Positions 6,755 through 15,418 of a stretch of DNA of 64,000 nt are shown here, piece by piece. Position 1 is the first letter of the stretch, and each line of letters opens with the position of its first letter. The notes beneath the pieces were generated by a model. That model was not told the origin of the DNA. It did no database searches and worked only from the letters and a program-made list of their open reading frames with translations. A program made the position numbers and the translations under genes. Source of the DNA: Chloroflexota bacterium (GTDB lineage: Bacteria > Chloroflexota > Dehalococcoidia > FW602-bin16); NCBI GenBank assembly GCA_004297765.1, contig SCTZ01000023.1, forward strand, positions 1 to 64,000, read 5' to 3'.

Positions 6755-9700
6755 ATGCGAGACGATCTCAGCCCCCATAGTCTGCTCTCGACCTCAAGCG
6801 CCGTCTTCGTCGGGCGACAGCGCGAGATGGCCCTGCTCCAGACCCACCTGGAGTCCGCCTCCTCGGGTCAGGGCTGCCTCGCCATGCTGGTCGGCGAGGC
6901 CGGCATCGGCAAGACGCGCGCCGCCCGAGAGTTCGCGGGATCGGCACGCCAGCAGGGCGTCATGGTGCTCTCCGGCTCCTCCCTCGAAGGCGACTGGCAG
7001 CCGCCCTACGGACCCTGGGTTGAAGCCCTCGGCGAGTACGCCCGCACCACCGATCCCGACCTTCTCCGTCGCCAGATCGGCCCCGGGCTCGCACCGCTGG
7101 CCCAGTTGGTCCCCGCCCTCCGCGCGGCTGTGCCAGACGTGCCTCCGCCCGCATTGCTCAGCCCCGACGAGGAGCGGTTGCGCCTCTTCGACGCCGTGAT
7201 TCAGTTGCTTCTGACCCTATCCCAGCGCCAGCCCGTCCTCCTGGTGCTGGACGACCTGCACTGGGCCGACCGCGACTCCCTGCGACTCCTGCGCCATGTG
7301 GCCCGCTTCGCCGACCGGGCCCGCCTTTTGATCCTGGGCGTTTATCGCGAGCCCGAGCCCGGACTCCAGCCGGGGCACCCTCTGGTGGATCTGCTGGGCA
7401 TGCTCCGGCGGGAGACGGACTACCACCAGATGGCGCTGACCGGGCTTTCCTCCGAGGAGATGGCCGAGTATCTTGCCGCATCGGCGGGACAGTCTCTACC
7501 CCAGGCTCTGATCCGGACCATGTACAACACCACCAACGGCAACCCTTTCTACGTACGTGAGGTCTTCCGCCATCTGGTGGAGGAGGGCAAGCTCCTCTAC
7601 CGGGACGGACGATGGGCAACGGACGTAAGCCTGGGCGAGCTGGGCATCCCCGATGGAGTGCGCCATGTCCTGGCCCACCGCCTGGCGCACATCAGCGACC
7701 CGACCGGGACTATGCTGCGCGTGGCCGCAGGCTTCACCGGCCCCTTTGGCTTGTCGATCCTCCAGGCCCTCACCGCGCTCCCAGAAGAAGCGCTGCTCGA
7801 CTGCATCGACGAGGCCCTTCAGTCCGGGCTCTTGCGGGTGGCAGACGGCATCTCCCCCAAGTACGAATTCGCCCATGCCATCGTGCGGCAGACGATCTAC
7901 GAGGAATTGAACCCCGACCGTCGAACACGGCTGCACCGTCAGATCGCGCGGGCTCTGGTGGAAGTGTACGCCGGGCGTGAGGAGGCGCACGCGGCAGAGC
8001 TGGCGGCCCAGTACCATGCCTCGCTCAGCCTGGCGGAAGCTGGCACGGGCGTGCGCTGGGCCCTGGAGGCGGCAGAGCAGGCGAGTATCCAGTTCGCACA
8101 CGAGGGGACCGTGCGGTTCCTGCGGATGGCCCGCGACCTGGCCGGGCAAAGCGAGCCGGGCGTGAAGGCAGATGTCTTGTGCAGGCTGGCTCTGGCCGAG
8201 GCAGAGGCGTTGCTCCTGGAGGAGGCCTCGCGCACGGTCGGCGAGGCGCTGGCCGCACTCTCCACGGCGGACGCCTACCCGCGCCAGCGAGTGGAGTTCC
8301 TGACAACCGTCGCCCGACTGCTGAAGGACAGCGGCGCCCCCCCGGCGGTCTGGGAGCCGTTGATGGAGGAAGGGCTGAGGTTGGTTCGGGAGCAGCGCGA
8401 TCTGCCGTGGGCGCGCCTGGAGTTGTTGCGAGACCGCATCGAGCTGGTACCCAGCGGTCCGATTCGGGTGGCGCGCTGGCTGGGGCTGGACCCGGAGGCG
8501 GTGGCTATCGCACGGGCCGAGGGAGACGAAGAGGACTATGTGCGGACTTTGTACCCATACGCCACGCGGTCGCGGCAGGAGACGGAAGACATTCTCGCCC
8601 TGGCGCGAACGTGGCATCAGCCCGCCGCCATTCTACGGTCCCTGCAGCTGGCAGGCTGGGATCTGTATACCCAGCACGGGGCCTACCGAGAGTCAGCAGC
8701 CTGCTATGACGAGCTGCTGACCCTGAGCGAGCGCTACGGATCACTCGTCGGTCAGGCGGAGGCACTGTACATTCTGGCCCTGACGCACGTGCAGGCGGGG
8801 GAGTTCTCTGCTGCGCAGCAGACCCTACAGCGCGCACGGGAGAGGATCGCACGCGTCGGACCGGCCCACCCGCTGCTCTCCGTGTATGAGGCTTCATTGG
8901 TCATTCCCTTGACCTACTACCTGGACTGGGACTGGCAGCCAATAGCCGACATGGCGCGCACCGTGATTGGCTCCGACCTGCTGGGACCCAGGCGTGGGCT
9001 GTGGATGCTCGCGATGACTGCCTTCATCTGCGCCCGGGCCGGCAACAGAGAGGAATCCCGTCAGTTCCTGGGCGAGCTGACTCCGCTTGCCGAGCGGGAG
9101 AGCCCGACCGCCTTCGACCAGAACTCCCTCGTGAACATGGCCGCGACGGCGGTCTGGGATCTCCAGGCCGTCGATCTAGCCGCGACCTGTCGCCGCCTGG
9201 CCCTGGATCTGATTGCGGTCAATCCAGGCCCTGGACCGTCGGGACCGATCGAGCTCGACGTCGCCCACATGGCGGCGCTGCTGGGCGACGCGGCCGAGGC
9301 CGAAGAGTACTTCGCCCGCGCGCGCGTCGAGACCGAGCGGATCGGGCAACGGCACGTGCGGGGCATCGTCGACTACGACGAAGCGCTGTTTCTGATTCGC
9401 GCCGACTCGCCCGACCACGGCCGTATCGCGGCCCTTCTGGACGCCGCCCTGGCCCGGTTCCGCGAGCTGGGCATGGAGGGTTGGGCAGCGCGAGCGCAGT
9501 CCCTCCAGGAGAAGCTGTCCCCACCACTCCCCTCCAGTTCCGCCGAGCGGCAGATGTACCCCGATGGTCTGACCGAGCGGCAAGTGGCTATCCTGCGACT
9601 GCTGGCCTTCGGCAAGAGCAACCGGGAGATCGCCGCCGAGCTGGTCCTCAGCGTGGCCACCGTGGAGCGACACGTCGCCAACATCTACGCCAAGCTCGGC

Positions 9701-9766
9701 GTCCGAGGACGCGCCGAGGCCACCGCCCACGCCCTGCGCCGCGGACTCGTGGAGCCGACCTCCTAG
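6755..9766 (+). CDS. LAL-type transcriptional regulator (AAA ATPase plus LuxR HTH)
   Basis: The 1003-residue product starts at ATG 6755 with GGGAG nearby. It has an ATPase module with a Walker A motif GEAGIGKT (residues 47-54) and a Walker B region LLVLDDLHWAD near 160-170. A long helical, TPR-like middle (about 400-900) precedes a C-terminal LuxR helix-turn-helix: LTERQVAILRLLAFGKSNRE, then VATVERHVANIYAKL. This is the LAL family of large ATP-binding LuxR regulators (MalT-like), which bind an inducer and activate transcription. The ligand cannot be read from sequence. The next gene on this strand encodes a CARDB surface protein, a possible target. A palindromic operator lies over its promoter. 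It ends inside the first bases of the second copy of a dispersed repeat. Confidence 0.92.
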   Translation: MRDDLSPHSLLSTSSAVFVGRQREMALLQTHLESASSGQGCLAMLVGEAGIGKTRAAREFAGSARQQGVMVLSGSSLEGDWQPPYGPWVEALGEYARTTDPDLLRRQIGPGLAPLAQLVPALRAAVPDVPPPALLSPDEERLRLFDAVIQLLLTLSQRQPVLLVLDDLHWADRDSLRLLRHVARFADRARLLILGVYREPEPGLQPGHPLVDLLGMLRRETDYHQMALTGLSSEEMAEYLAASAGQSLPQALIRTMYNTTNGNPFYVREVFRHLVEEGKLLYRDGRWATDVSLGELGIPDGVRHVLAHRLAHISDPTGTMLRVAAGFTGPFGLSILQALTALPEEALLDCIDEALQSGLLRVADGISPKYEFAHAIVRQTIYEELNPDRRTRLHRQIARALVEVYAGREEAHAAELAAQYHASLSLAEAGTGVRWALEAAEQASIQFAHEGTVRFLRMARDLAGQSEPGVKADVLCRLALAEAEALLLEEASRTVGEALAALSTADAYPRQRVEFLTTVARLLKDSGAPPAVWEPLMEEGLRLVREQRDLPWARLELLRDRIELVPSGPIRVARWLGLDPEAVAIARAEGDEEDYVRTLYPYATRSRQETEDILALARTWHQPAAILRSLQLAGWDLYTQHGAYRESAACYDELLTLSERYGSLVGQAEALYILALTHVQAGEFSAAQQTLQRARERIARVGPAHPLLSVYEASLVIPLTYYLDWDWQPIADMARTVIGSDLLGPRRGLWMLAMTAFICARAGNREESRQFLGELTPLAERESPTAFDQNSLVNMAATAVWDLQAVDLAATCRRLALDLIAVNPGPGPSGPIELDVAHMAALLGDAAEAEEYFARARVETERIGQRHVRGIVDYDEALFLIRADSPDHGRIAALLDAALARFRELGMEGWAARAQSLQEKLSPPLPSSSAERQMYPDGLTERQVAILRLLAFGKSNREIAAELVLSVATVERHVANIYAKLGVRGRAEATAHALRRGLVEPTS

Positions 9767-9873
9767 CATCTACATATTTACCCTCACCTGGGGGCGCTCC
9801 CCTATCGTCGTCTCCTCCCACAAGATACATACTTTCATGGATGCGCCCAGGGGCACTATCGGCCTACAATGCA
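9766..9873 (+). repeat. Dispersed direct repeat, copy 2, upstream of the CARDB gene
   Basis: It matches 5347-5454 in the same orientation, from GCATCTACATATTTACCC to GGCCTACAATGCA. The TAG stop of the LAL gene abuts its left end. The two copies bracket the hydrolase and the LAL regulator (about 4.3 kb), so recombination between them would delete both genes. A TACAAT box at 9865-9870 could be a -10 element. Confidence 0.65.
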
Positions 9874-9967
9874 TACGGTAGCCTTCCGGCACATGCGCGC
9901 CGAGTCGCATTGGGGCGCCGTGCGTCGGACTGAACCCGAGAACAGGGAGGACAAGCGATGCGCGCTC

Positions 9968-11689
9968 ATGGTCATATCTGGCTACGACCGTTCCTCATTC
10001 CATCGTTTCTACCTCTCAGCGGATTCCACCCTGGATGCGGGCGATATGCTGGCCGGTAGCCTCACCCATGCCACTGCTCTGGCGTCCGGCGAAAGCTACG
10101 CGATCACCCATACACTGCGCATGCCCAGCGTGGTTCCTGGGACCTACACCCTCTTCCTCGTCACGGACGCCGACAGCCGGCTGCCCGAGGTCGACGAGAC
10201 CAACAACATCAGAACCATCCCGCTCCAGTTGCTGGCTCCCGATCTGAGGCCCGTCGCCTTCGACGCCCCAGCCTCGGCAAGCCTGGGGCAGACCATCCCA
10301 CTCACCTGGACCGTCCGCAACCAGGGCAATGGCGCGGCCCTGCCGGTCTGGTATGACCGGGTCTACCTCTCCAGCGATGCCGCCTGGAGCCCCGACGATA
10401 CCTACCTGGGGAGCTACGCCTCTCCGAGCGCTCTGGCGATGGGGGACGTCTACACCGCCACGCCCAGCCTGAAGCTGCCCAGTACCCTGACTGTGGGGAC
10501 CTACACCCTCATCGTACTGGTGGACGCTGACGACCGGCTGGCGGAATCCCGCTCGGACAACAACACCCTCACCGCCACCCTCGCGGTGAGCGGTCCCGAT
10601 CTGGCGCTGAACGGACCGAGCGCATTCTCCGCCCCGGACGCGGGCACCCTGGGGCAGCCCATCGCCCTGGGTTGGGGCGTGCACAACCAGGGCGATCGCG
10701 ACGCCCGGCCGAACTGGACGGATCGAGTCTACCTCTCCACGGACAACAACTGGAGCGTTGACGACACTTACCTGGGCGGCTTGGCCCAGACCTACAGCGT
10801 GGCGCCCGGAGGCATCTACACCAGCTCACTCAGCGTCAAGCCGCCCACCACCATCGTGACCGGCACCTACTATCTGTTTGTCCGCCTGGACGCCGACGAC
10901 AAACTGGCCGAGGCGGACGAGGGCAACAACACCGCGATGCGCACGATTGTCGTGGGAGCGCCTGACCTGACGATCTCCACCTTCACCGCACCACCCACCG
11001 GCCTGCTGGGGCAGTTCCTGCCGGTCACGTGGGAGGTGCGCAACCAGGGAGATCGCGACGCCCTGCCGGCCTGGACCGACCGGGTCTACCTCTCCGCGGA
11101 TGCGAGCTGGGACAGCGGGGATACCCTGCTCACCAACGGCAGTCTGGCCCACTCCACCGCCCTGGCGGCCGGCGCCGGCTACACGGGCAATCTGAGCGTG
11201 AAGCTGCCCAGCACTATCGTGACCGGGACCCATTACCTGATCCTGCGAGCGGATGCGGACGGACGGCTGGCGGAGTCCAACGAAGGCAACAACACCAGCG
11301 CGGCCGTGCCGATCGTCGTCCAGGCTCCGAACCTGGTGCCGACAGGGCTGACGCCCGGGTCGACATCGGCGAAGGCGGGGCAGTACGTGAGCGTGTCCTG
11401 GACGGTGCAGAACCAGGGAGACGGCAGCGCCACTCCGACCTGGTACGATCGACTGTACTTCTCGACCAGCAGCGTTTGGAGCAGCAGCGCCACCATGGTG
11501 GCAGCGCGAGCGCGGGGAACGGCGGTGGACGTCGGAGCAAGCTACAGCGTCAGCCTGAGCGGGCGGATACCGACAGGAGTCGCACCGGGAACGTACTACC
11601 TGATCCTGCGGACGGACTCCGACAGCCGATTGCCGGAGTCCGAGGAACTCGACAACACGCGAGTCGTGGAGGTAACCATCACCCCGTAG
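9968..11689 (+). CDS. CARDB-repeat surface protein with an incomplete first repeat
   Basis: From ATG 9968 the product is about 573 residues and consists of CARDB (cell-adhesion-related Ig-like) repeats. Each repeat runs from a D-L-x-P start through [22 protein letters not shown] to a D-x-R-L-x-E-x-x-x-x-N-N ending. Four repeats are complete. The first begins abruptly at DRSSFHRFYLSADSTLDAGD, about one third into the domain. No signal peptide is found in this frame. The best ribosome site (GGGAGG, about 9946-9951) serves ATG 9958 in another frame, which encodes a short hydrophobic N-terminus and then stops. A frameshift or 5' truncation is therefore likely. Similar CARDB arrays close the giant genes at 42-64 kb. 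Confidence 0.72.
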   Translation: MVISGYDRSSFHRFYLSADSTLDAGDMLAGSLTHATALASGESYAITHTLRMPSVVPGTYTLFLVTDADSRLPEVDETNNIRTIPLQLLAPDLRPVAFDAPASASLGQTIPLTWTVRNQGNGAALPVWYDRVYLSSDAAWSPDDTYLGSYASPSALAMGDVYTATPSLKLPSTLTVGTYTLIVLVDADDRLAESRSDNNTLTATLAVSGPDLALNGPSAFSAPDAGTLGQPIALGWGVHNQGDRDARPNWTDRVYLSTDNNWSVDDTYLGGLAQTYSVAPGGIYTSSLSVKPPTTIVTGTYYLFVRLDADDKLAEADEGNNTAMRTIVVGAPDLTISTFTAPPTGLLGQFLPVTWEVRNQGDRDALPAWTDRVYLSADASWDSGDTLLTNGSLAHSTALAAGAGYTGNLSVKLPSTIVTGTHYLILRADADGRLAESNEGNNTSAAVPIVVQAPNLVPTGLTPGSTSAKAGQYVSVSWTVQNQGDGSATPTWYDRLYFSTSSVWSSSATMVAARARGTAVDVGASYSVSLSGRIPTGVAPGTYYLILRTDSDSRLPESEELDNTRVVEVTITP

Positions 11690-11773
11690 AGCCTGCCCGG
11701 CGCGAGCCACAATCGCGGGACGAGACAACCACGTGCACGCAGGGGCGGCCATGGATGGCCGCCCCGTATTCTT

Positions 11774-11911
11774 AGCACGTCGTTCCGTGAGTCAGTTCCG
11801 CGTTGCGGCGCCAGCGCAATTGGGCCGACGCCGGAGACCGCCGCGGTCCTTCCGCGGAAGGACCGCGGCGATCTTGCCCGAGTGGATGCCCCGTTTGAGG
11901 AGCGACGCACT
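11774..11911. repeat. MITE-like palindromic element, family B copy 1
   Basis: The ends are inverted: AGCACGTCGTTCC on the left and GGAGCGACGCACT on the right. The centre is a 40-base palindrome (11835-11874, one mismatch) with arms AGACCGCCGCGGT and the tip CCTTCCGCGGAAGG. The flanks match 37213-37353, where the centre instead carries a GGTCGCCT-G-AGGCGACC tip. No coding capacity is evident in 11690-11990 beyond this element. Confidence 0.75.
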
Positions 11912-11991
11912 TGGTGCAGTTCACACCAAGGTCGACTGGGAGCGTGCGGGTGCTCCTTTGCTGGCCATAAACTCCGCGATAGCCTGAATGC

Positions 11992-12020
11992 TTGACTGCT
12001 TATGTACGACGTGGTATACT
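11992..12020 (+). promoter_or_regulatory. Sigma-70-type promoter of the toxin-antitoxin pair
   Basis: TTGACT (11992-11997) and TATACT (12015-12020) are separated by 17 bases, and the antitoxin ATG follows at 12049. The expected start is near 12027, leaving a leader of about 22 bases that contains GGTGGTGAG as the ribosome site. Confidence 0.75.
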
Positions 12021-12048
12021 TTCCTTGTCCCTGAAGGTGGTGAGAAAG

Positions 12049-12330
12049 ATGAAACGCGAGCTGAGGAAAATAAGAGTGGCTCCGGACAGCGAACTGGCAA
12101 GATTGCTGGAGGAGGCAAGAGAAGGTGATCTGCTCTTGGAAAAGGATGGAGAGCTTTACCGTTTAAACCGCGGAGGGAAGGAAGATATCTGGGCGGGCTA
12201 TGATCCGGAGAAGGTGCGGGAAGCTTTGGCCAAAGCAGCCGGGAGTTGGGCAGACATCGATACTGAGTCCTTGATCGCTGACATCCACCGTGCCCGCGAG
12301 GAAGGTTCGCGGCCGGCCGATAGACCATAG
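12049..12330 (+). CDS. Antitoxin of a VapBC-type pair
   Basis: The 93-residue, charged product begins MKRELRKIRVAPDSELARLL, continues with a GDLLLEKDGELYRL strand pair, and has an acidic helical C-terminus. It resembles the VapB-type antitoxins that precede PIN toxins; I do not recognise a precise subfamily. ATG 12049 is preferred over the longer frame because of the GGTGGTGAG just upstream and the promoter position. The stop overlaps the toxin start by one base (TAGTG), which indicates translational coupling. Confidence 0.72.
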   Translation: MKRELRKIRVAPDSELARLLEEAREGDLLLEKDGELYRLNRGGKEDIWAGYDPEKVREALAKAAGSWADIDTESLIADIHRAREEGSRPADRP

Positions 12331-12725
12331 TGCCCTATATCCTCGACACCGATTGGATCATCAACGCCCTCGCGGGCAAGCATCACGCCACAGCGGTCAT
12401 AGGTCGTTTGGCGCCGCAGGGGCTTGCGGTGAGTGTGATCACTCTGGGCGAGATCTACGAGGGGGCTTTCAAGTACGCCAATCCTCAGGCACACCTTACC
12501 GCATTCCGTCAGTTCCTCGCGCCTTTCCGCCTTCTCGGTCTTGACGACTCCATCATGGAGCGTTTTGCAGAGATCCGCGCAGATCTCCGCCGCCGGGGAC
12601 AACTCCTCGCGGATTTTGACATTCTCCTCGGGGCTACGGCTCTCCAGCACAACCTTACACTCTTGACCCATAACGTCGAGCACTTCAAGCGAATCCCCAA
12701 TCTTCAACTCTACCAAGCACACTAG
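12330..12725 (+). CDS. vapC: VapC-like PIN-domain toxin (ribonuclease)
   Basis: The 131-residue product has the PIN pattern with the usual acidic residues: D6 in YILDTDW, E in ITLGEIYEG, and D in LLADFDILLGATAL, followed by THNVEHF near the C-terminus. PIN toxins cleave RNA and are held inactive by the antitoxin encoded just upstream. The start is GTG 12330 within TAGTG. The length is normal for VapC. The pair has its own promoter and lies next to a MITE-like repeat, in line with a mobile addiction module. Confidence 0.87.
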   Translation: MPYILDTDWIINALAGKHHATAVIGRLAPQGLAVSVITLGEIYEGAFKYANPQAHLTAFRQFLAPFRLLGLDDSIMERFAEIRADLRRRGQLLADFDILLGATALQHNLTLLTHNVEHFKRIPNLQLYQAH

Positions 12726-12953
12726 ACCTCTTCCCATTGGCACATGCTGCTGCCGCTGGACCTGACAGAAGCTCACGTACCGAGTACCGACTGGCGAGGG
12801 GCATGATTTCAGGCTTACGCCCCACTTTGCGTCCCGGTCACTGAGAAAACGCCGCCCGCGGGGTCCGCATCTTGCGGCAGATGGCATGTGGATGCCCCCC
12901 AAGGACCGGACGTCGAGACGCGTTGAGAAACTGGGAGGCCCCGAGGAGAGGAC

Positions 12954-14045
12954 ATGATCGCCCTGGACGACATTAAAGAGCTGCTAAGAGAAGCGGACGA
13001 CAACACGTTGACGCTGTATCTGGACGTGAATCCGGCTGCGCCAGACAACCAGGCGCCAACGCCCCAATGGCGCATCTGGTTACGGAACACTCTGCACGAC
13101 ATCGAGAGCGGACTGCAAAAGGACCAGATGGCGATCTGGCATCGCATGCGACCGCGGGTGGAGGAGTTCTTTCAGTCGTATCGGCCGCAAAGCACCTCTC
13201 TGGCCGTCTTCTTTGGCTCCGAACTGCTGCGAGAGTATCCTCTCCAGGTTCCGCTGCAGAACCGCAGCTCCCTGGGACCGCCGCTAATCACGCCGCTGTT
13301 GTGGGCCCTGGACCAGCACGAGCCCTACCTGATCGCGCTCGTGGACCGCGAAGAGGCCCGTCTGCTGACGGCCTCTCTGGGTCGTCCCATCGGACAGGAG
13401 GTAGATAGGCTGAAACTGGACACCAGTCAGTGGCATCAGACGACGGCCAGACAGGCGGCAGCGCATGCCGGTCGGACCGCCCAGGGCAGCAGCCGCCGGG
13501 ACGATTTCGCGCGTCGAGTGGACGAACACGAGCATCACTTCTGGCGCCAGGTGGGCGCGCATCTCGAAACGACGATGAACCGATACCAACTGAGGAAGCT
13601 CATCCTCAGCGGCCCGGAGGAGGCCACCACCGCCGTGCGCGCGGCCCTGCCGGAGCGTATGGCGCGCTCCGTGGTGGGCATTCTGAGCTTGCCTCCGCGG
13701 ATGCCCGACGCCGAGGCGCTGGAGCAGGCCAACAAGCTGGCTGAGAGCGCCGAGCGCCGTGCTGAGTCCAGCCTGGTAGACACCGTGATGGACCAGGCCA
13801 AATCGGCTGGGCGCGGAGCTCTGGGCAAGGAGCCCGTCCTGGACGCACTCCAGAGACGCATGATCGACACCATCGTGGCCGCTTGGCCGGCGCAAGACGA
13901 GGCGTTGCTGGAGCAGATGGCACGAGAGGCAATACGCAGCGGCGTAAGGCTGGAACTGGTGCGCGACGAGGCGGCCGACGCGCTGCGCCGCTACGACGGT
14001 CTGGCCGCGCTGCTCCGCTACGTTCCACCCCCGCCCCTGGAGTGA
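12954..14045 (+). CDS. baeRF/VLRF1-like protein (bacterial eRF1-related family)
   Basis: The 363-residue product begins MIALDDIKELLREADDNTLT, then LYLDVNPAAP and a W-R-I-W-L-x-N-T-L-x-D-I-E segment. In the middle it has an LIALVDREEARL strand and a helix rich in His and Arg, and it ends YDGLAALLRYVPPPP. This order matches the bacterial archaeo-eukaryotic release factor-like (baeRF) families, thought to act on ribosomes or translation stress; the activity is unproven. I see no GGQ motif. ATG 12954 follows GAGGAGAGG closely. It converges on the cytochrome c gene with only 25 bases between. Confidence 0.65.
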   Translation: MIALDDIKELLREADDNTLTLYLDVNPAAPDNQAPTPQWRIWLRNTLHDIESGLQKDQMAIWHRMRPRVEEFFQSYRPQSTSLAVFFGSELLREYPLQVPLQNRSSLGPPLITPLLWALDQHEPYLIALVDREEARLLTASLGRPIGQEVDRLKLDTSQWHQTTARQAAAHAGRTAQGSSRRDDFARRVDEHEHHFWRQVGAHLETTMNRYQLRKLILSGPEEATTAVRAALPERMARSVVGILSLPPRMPDAEALEQANKLAESAERRAESSLVDTVMDQAKSAGRGALGKEPVLDALQRRMIDTIVAAWPAQDEALLEQMAREAIRSGVRLELVRDEAADALRRYDGLAALLRYVPPPPLE

Positions 14046-14070
14046 GAAGCGGGAGTGGTCCGAGATCGTC

Positions 14071-14778
14071 CTATTTCAATCTCTCAACGAAGGCGATGAT
14101 CTGCTTCAGCTCGTCGTCGCTCAATCGATCGGGCGGGAAGGATGGCATCTTATCCTTCGGAGTGCGGACCTGCTTAGTCACTTGCTGCCCCGTGTAGCCG
14201 GCTAGCTTGGGTCCCACGCCGCCCTCCGCATTCGCGCCATGACAACTGGAACACCCCTTGGCGGCAAAGAGAGCCTTCCCGGCCTCCGGTCCCTCAGCCC
14301 CGGTTGCGGAGGCCGCGGGGGCAGGTGTGTTGGGAGCGTGCTCGATAGCCTCTTTCCAGTCCTCTGCCGTGCCGTGCACCAGAAAGGTCATCAACTCGTA
14401 GATCTGCTCCTGGTTAAGGGAGCCACCCTCCTCGTCGCTCCAGGCCGGCATGACCGTGTTCGACCGCCCGCGGGCTATGGTCTTGGTGATGAGAGTTTGG
14501 GCCTTCTTTAGATCGTCGGCGTCGCCCTCTTTGTACTCATGGCGCTTGAGGAGATCCGGCAAGAGGAGAGACGGTCCGACTTGCCCCTTGCCGTCCTTGC
14601 CATGGCAGGCGCTACATAGTGACCCGAAGAGGAGCGCCCCGCGATGCGCGGATTCGGACTCCTGCCTCAGCGCCGCCAGAGCTTGCCGCTCTGGCTCTTG
14701 AATGGCGTAGAGTGCCAGAATGTTGAAGGCGAGCAGCGTCAGTACCAGGGCTACGACGACGCGCTTGTCAATCTTCAT
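14071..14778 (-). CDS. Membrane-anchored diheme cytochrome c of the bc complex
   Basis: From ATG 14778, with AGAGGAG upstream, the product is 235 residues. An N-terminal membrane anchor (about residues 7-27) leads to two c-type heme domains, CSACHG near residue 55 and CSSCHG near residue 180. They are joined by an Ala/Pro-rich linker; candidate methionine ligands lie in NTVMPAW and DKMPSFP. It is the last gene of the bc operon, 16 bases after the Rieske gene, so it most likely takes electrons from the Rieske centre, as cytochrome c1 or f would. The longer open frame upstream overlaps the Rieske gene and is rejected. Confidence 0.9.
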   Translation of the reverse strand: MKIDKRVVVALVLTLLAFNILALYAIQEPERQALAALRQESESAHRGALLFGSLCSACHGKDGKGQVGPSLLLPDLLKRHEYKEGDADDLKKAQTLITKTIARGRSNTVMPAWSDEEGGSLNQEQIYELMTFLVHGTAEDWKEAIEHAPNTPAPAASATGAEGPEAGKALFAAKGCSSCHGANAEGGVGPKLAGYTGQQVTKQVRTPKDKMPSFPPDRLSDDELKQIIAFVERLK

Positions 14779-14794
14779 ACGGTCAACGCTCCTC

Positions 14795-15343
14795 TTATGC
14801 CTTGACGGCGTGTTTGGGATCCCACGCCGACCGTTGAATAGCCTTGTTCGGATCTGTGTCCACCACAACTTTGCCGTCCACGATGCTGACCGGGAAGATG
14901 TCCAGGGGCCGCGGCGCAGGGCCGGCCTTGCGCACTCCATACCGATTGAAGATGGAGCCATGGCACGGACAGTTGAACCGACCCTTATTTGCTAGATCAT
15001 CCTCGGAGGCATCCTCAGGCTTCCACGGCACGGTGCAGCCCAGGTGAGTGCACTTCTGATAGAGAGCGACAAAGCCATCGGGCGTATGTGAGAGGTAGAA
15101 GCGTCCTTCCTGGAAGCGGGTCACCGATCCCACGGGGAAGTCCTCTACGCGCCCAGCCACGATCTTGCCGCCAAACGCGCCCACCTTCTTCGCCTTGAAG
15201 AAGAGCAGGAATGCCGCCCCGCCCTCGGTCGCGACGGCCCCAACCGCGGCCAGAAGTGCGAAGCGCAGGAAGTGTTTCCGCGTGACTCGAATGCTCGAAA
15301 GATCGCCAGACGGCGATGTGTGATGGTTGTTCCGATTCGCCAA
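14795..15343 (-). CDS. Rieske [2Fe-2S] protein of the bc complex
   Basis: The 182-residue product carries the two Rieske cluster motifs, CTHLGC and CPCHGS, with a GRFNCPCHG context. An N-terminal membrane segment (about residues 27-50) is preceded by VTRKHFLRF, an R-K variant of the twin-arginine export signal. The start is TTG 15343 with GGAGGT six bases upstream. The protein moves electrons from quinol at the Qo site to the cytochrome c encoded next. The gene follows subunit IV by 75 bases. Confidence 0.93.
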   Translation of the reverse strand: MANRNNHHTSPSGDLSSIRVTRKHFLRFALLAAVGAVATEGGAAFLLFFKAKKVGAFGGKIVAGRVEDFPVGSVTRFQEGRFYLSHTPDGFVALYQKCTHLGCTVPWKPEDASEDDLANKGRFNCPCHGSIFNRYGVRKAGPAPRPLDIFPVSIVDGKVVVDTDPNKAIQRSAWDPKHAVKA

Positions 15344-15418
15344 GGCTTACCTCCAGGATCATCGTGACGCGCATGTCCCCAAGACAGCTCAGCGGGCATG
15401 CGCGCTACGCAGCATGAT

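Noticed and set aside
7496..8617. Minus-strand open frame of 373 codons
   Set aside because: It is antisense to the well-supported LAL regulator; the residue composition is that of a high-GC shadow frame.
12198..12902. Minus-strand open frame of 234 codons
   Set aside because: It covers the antitoxin-toxin pair, which has a promoter, ribosome site and coupled start on the other strand.
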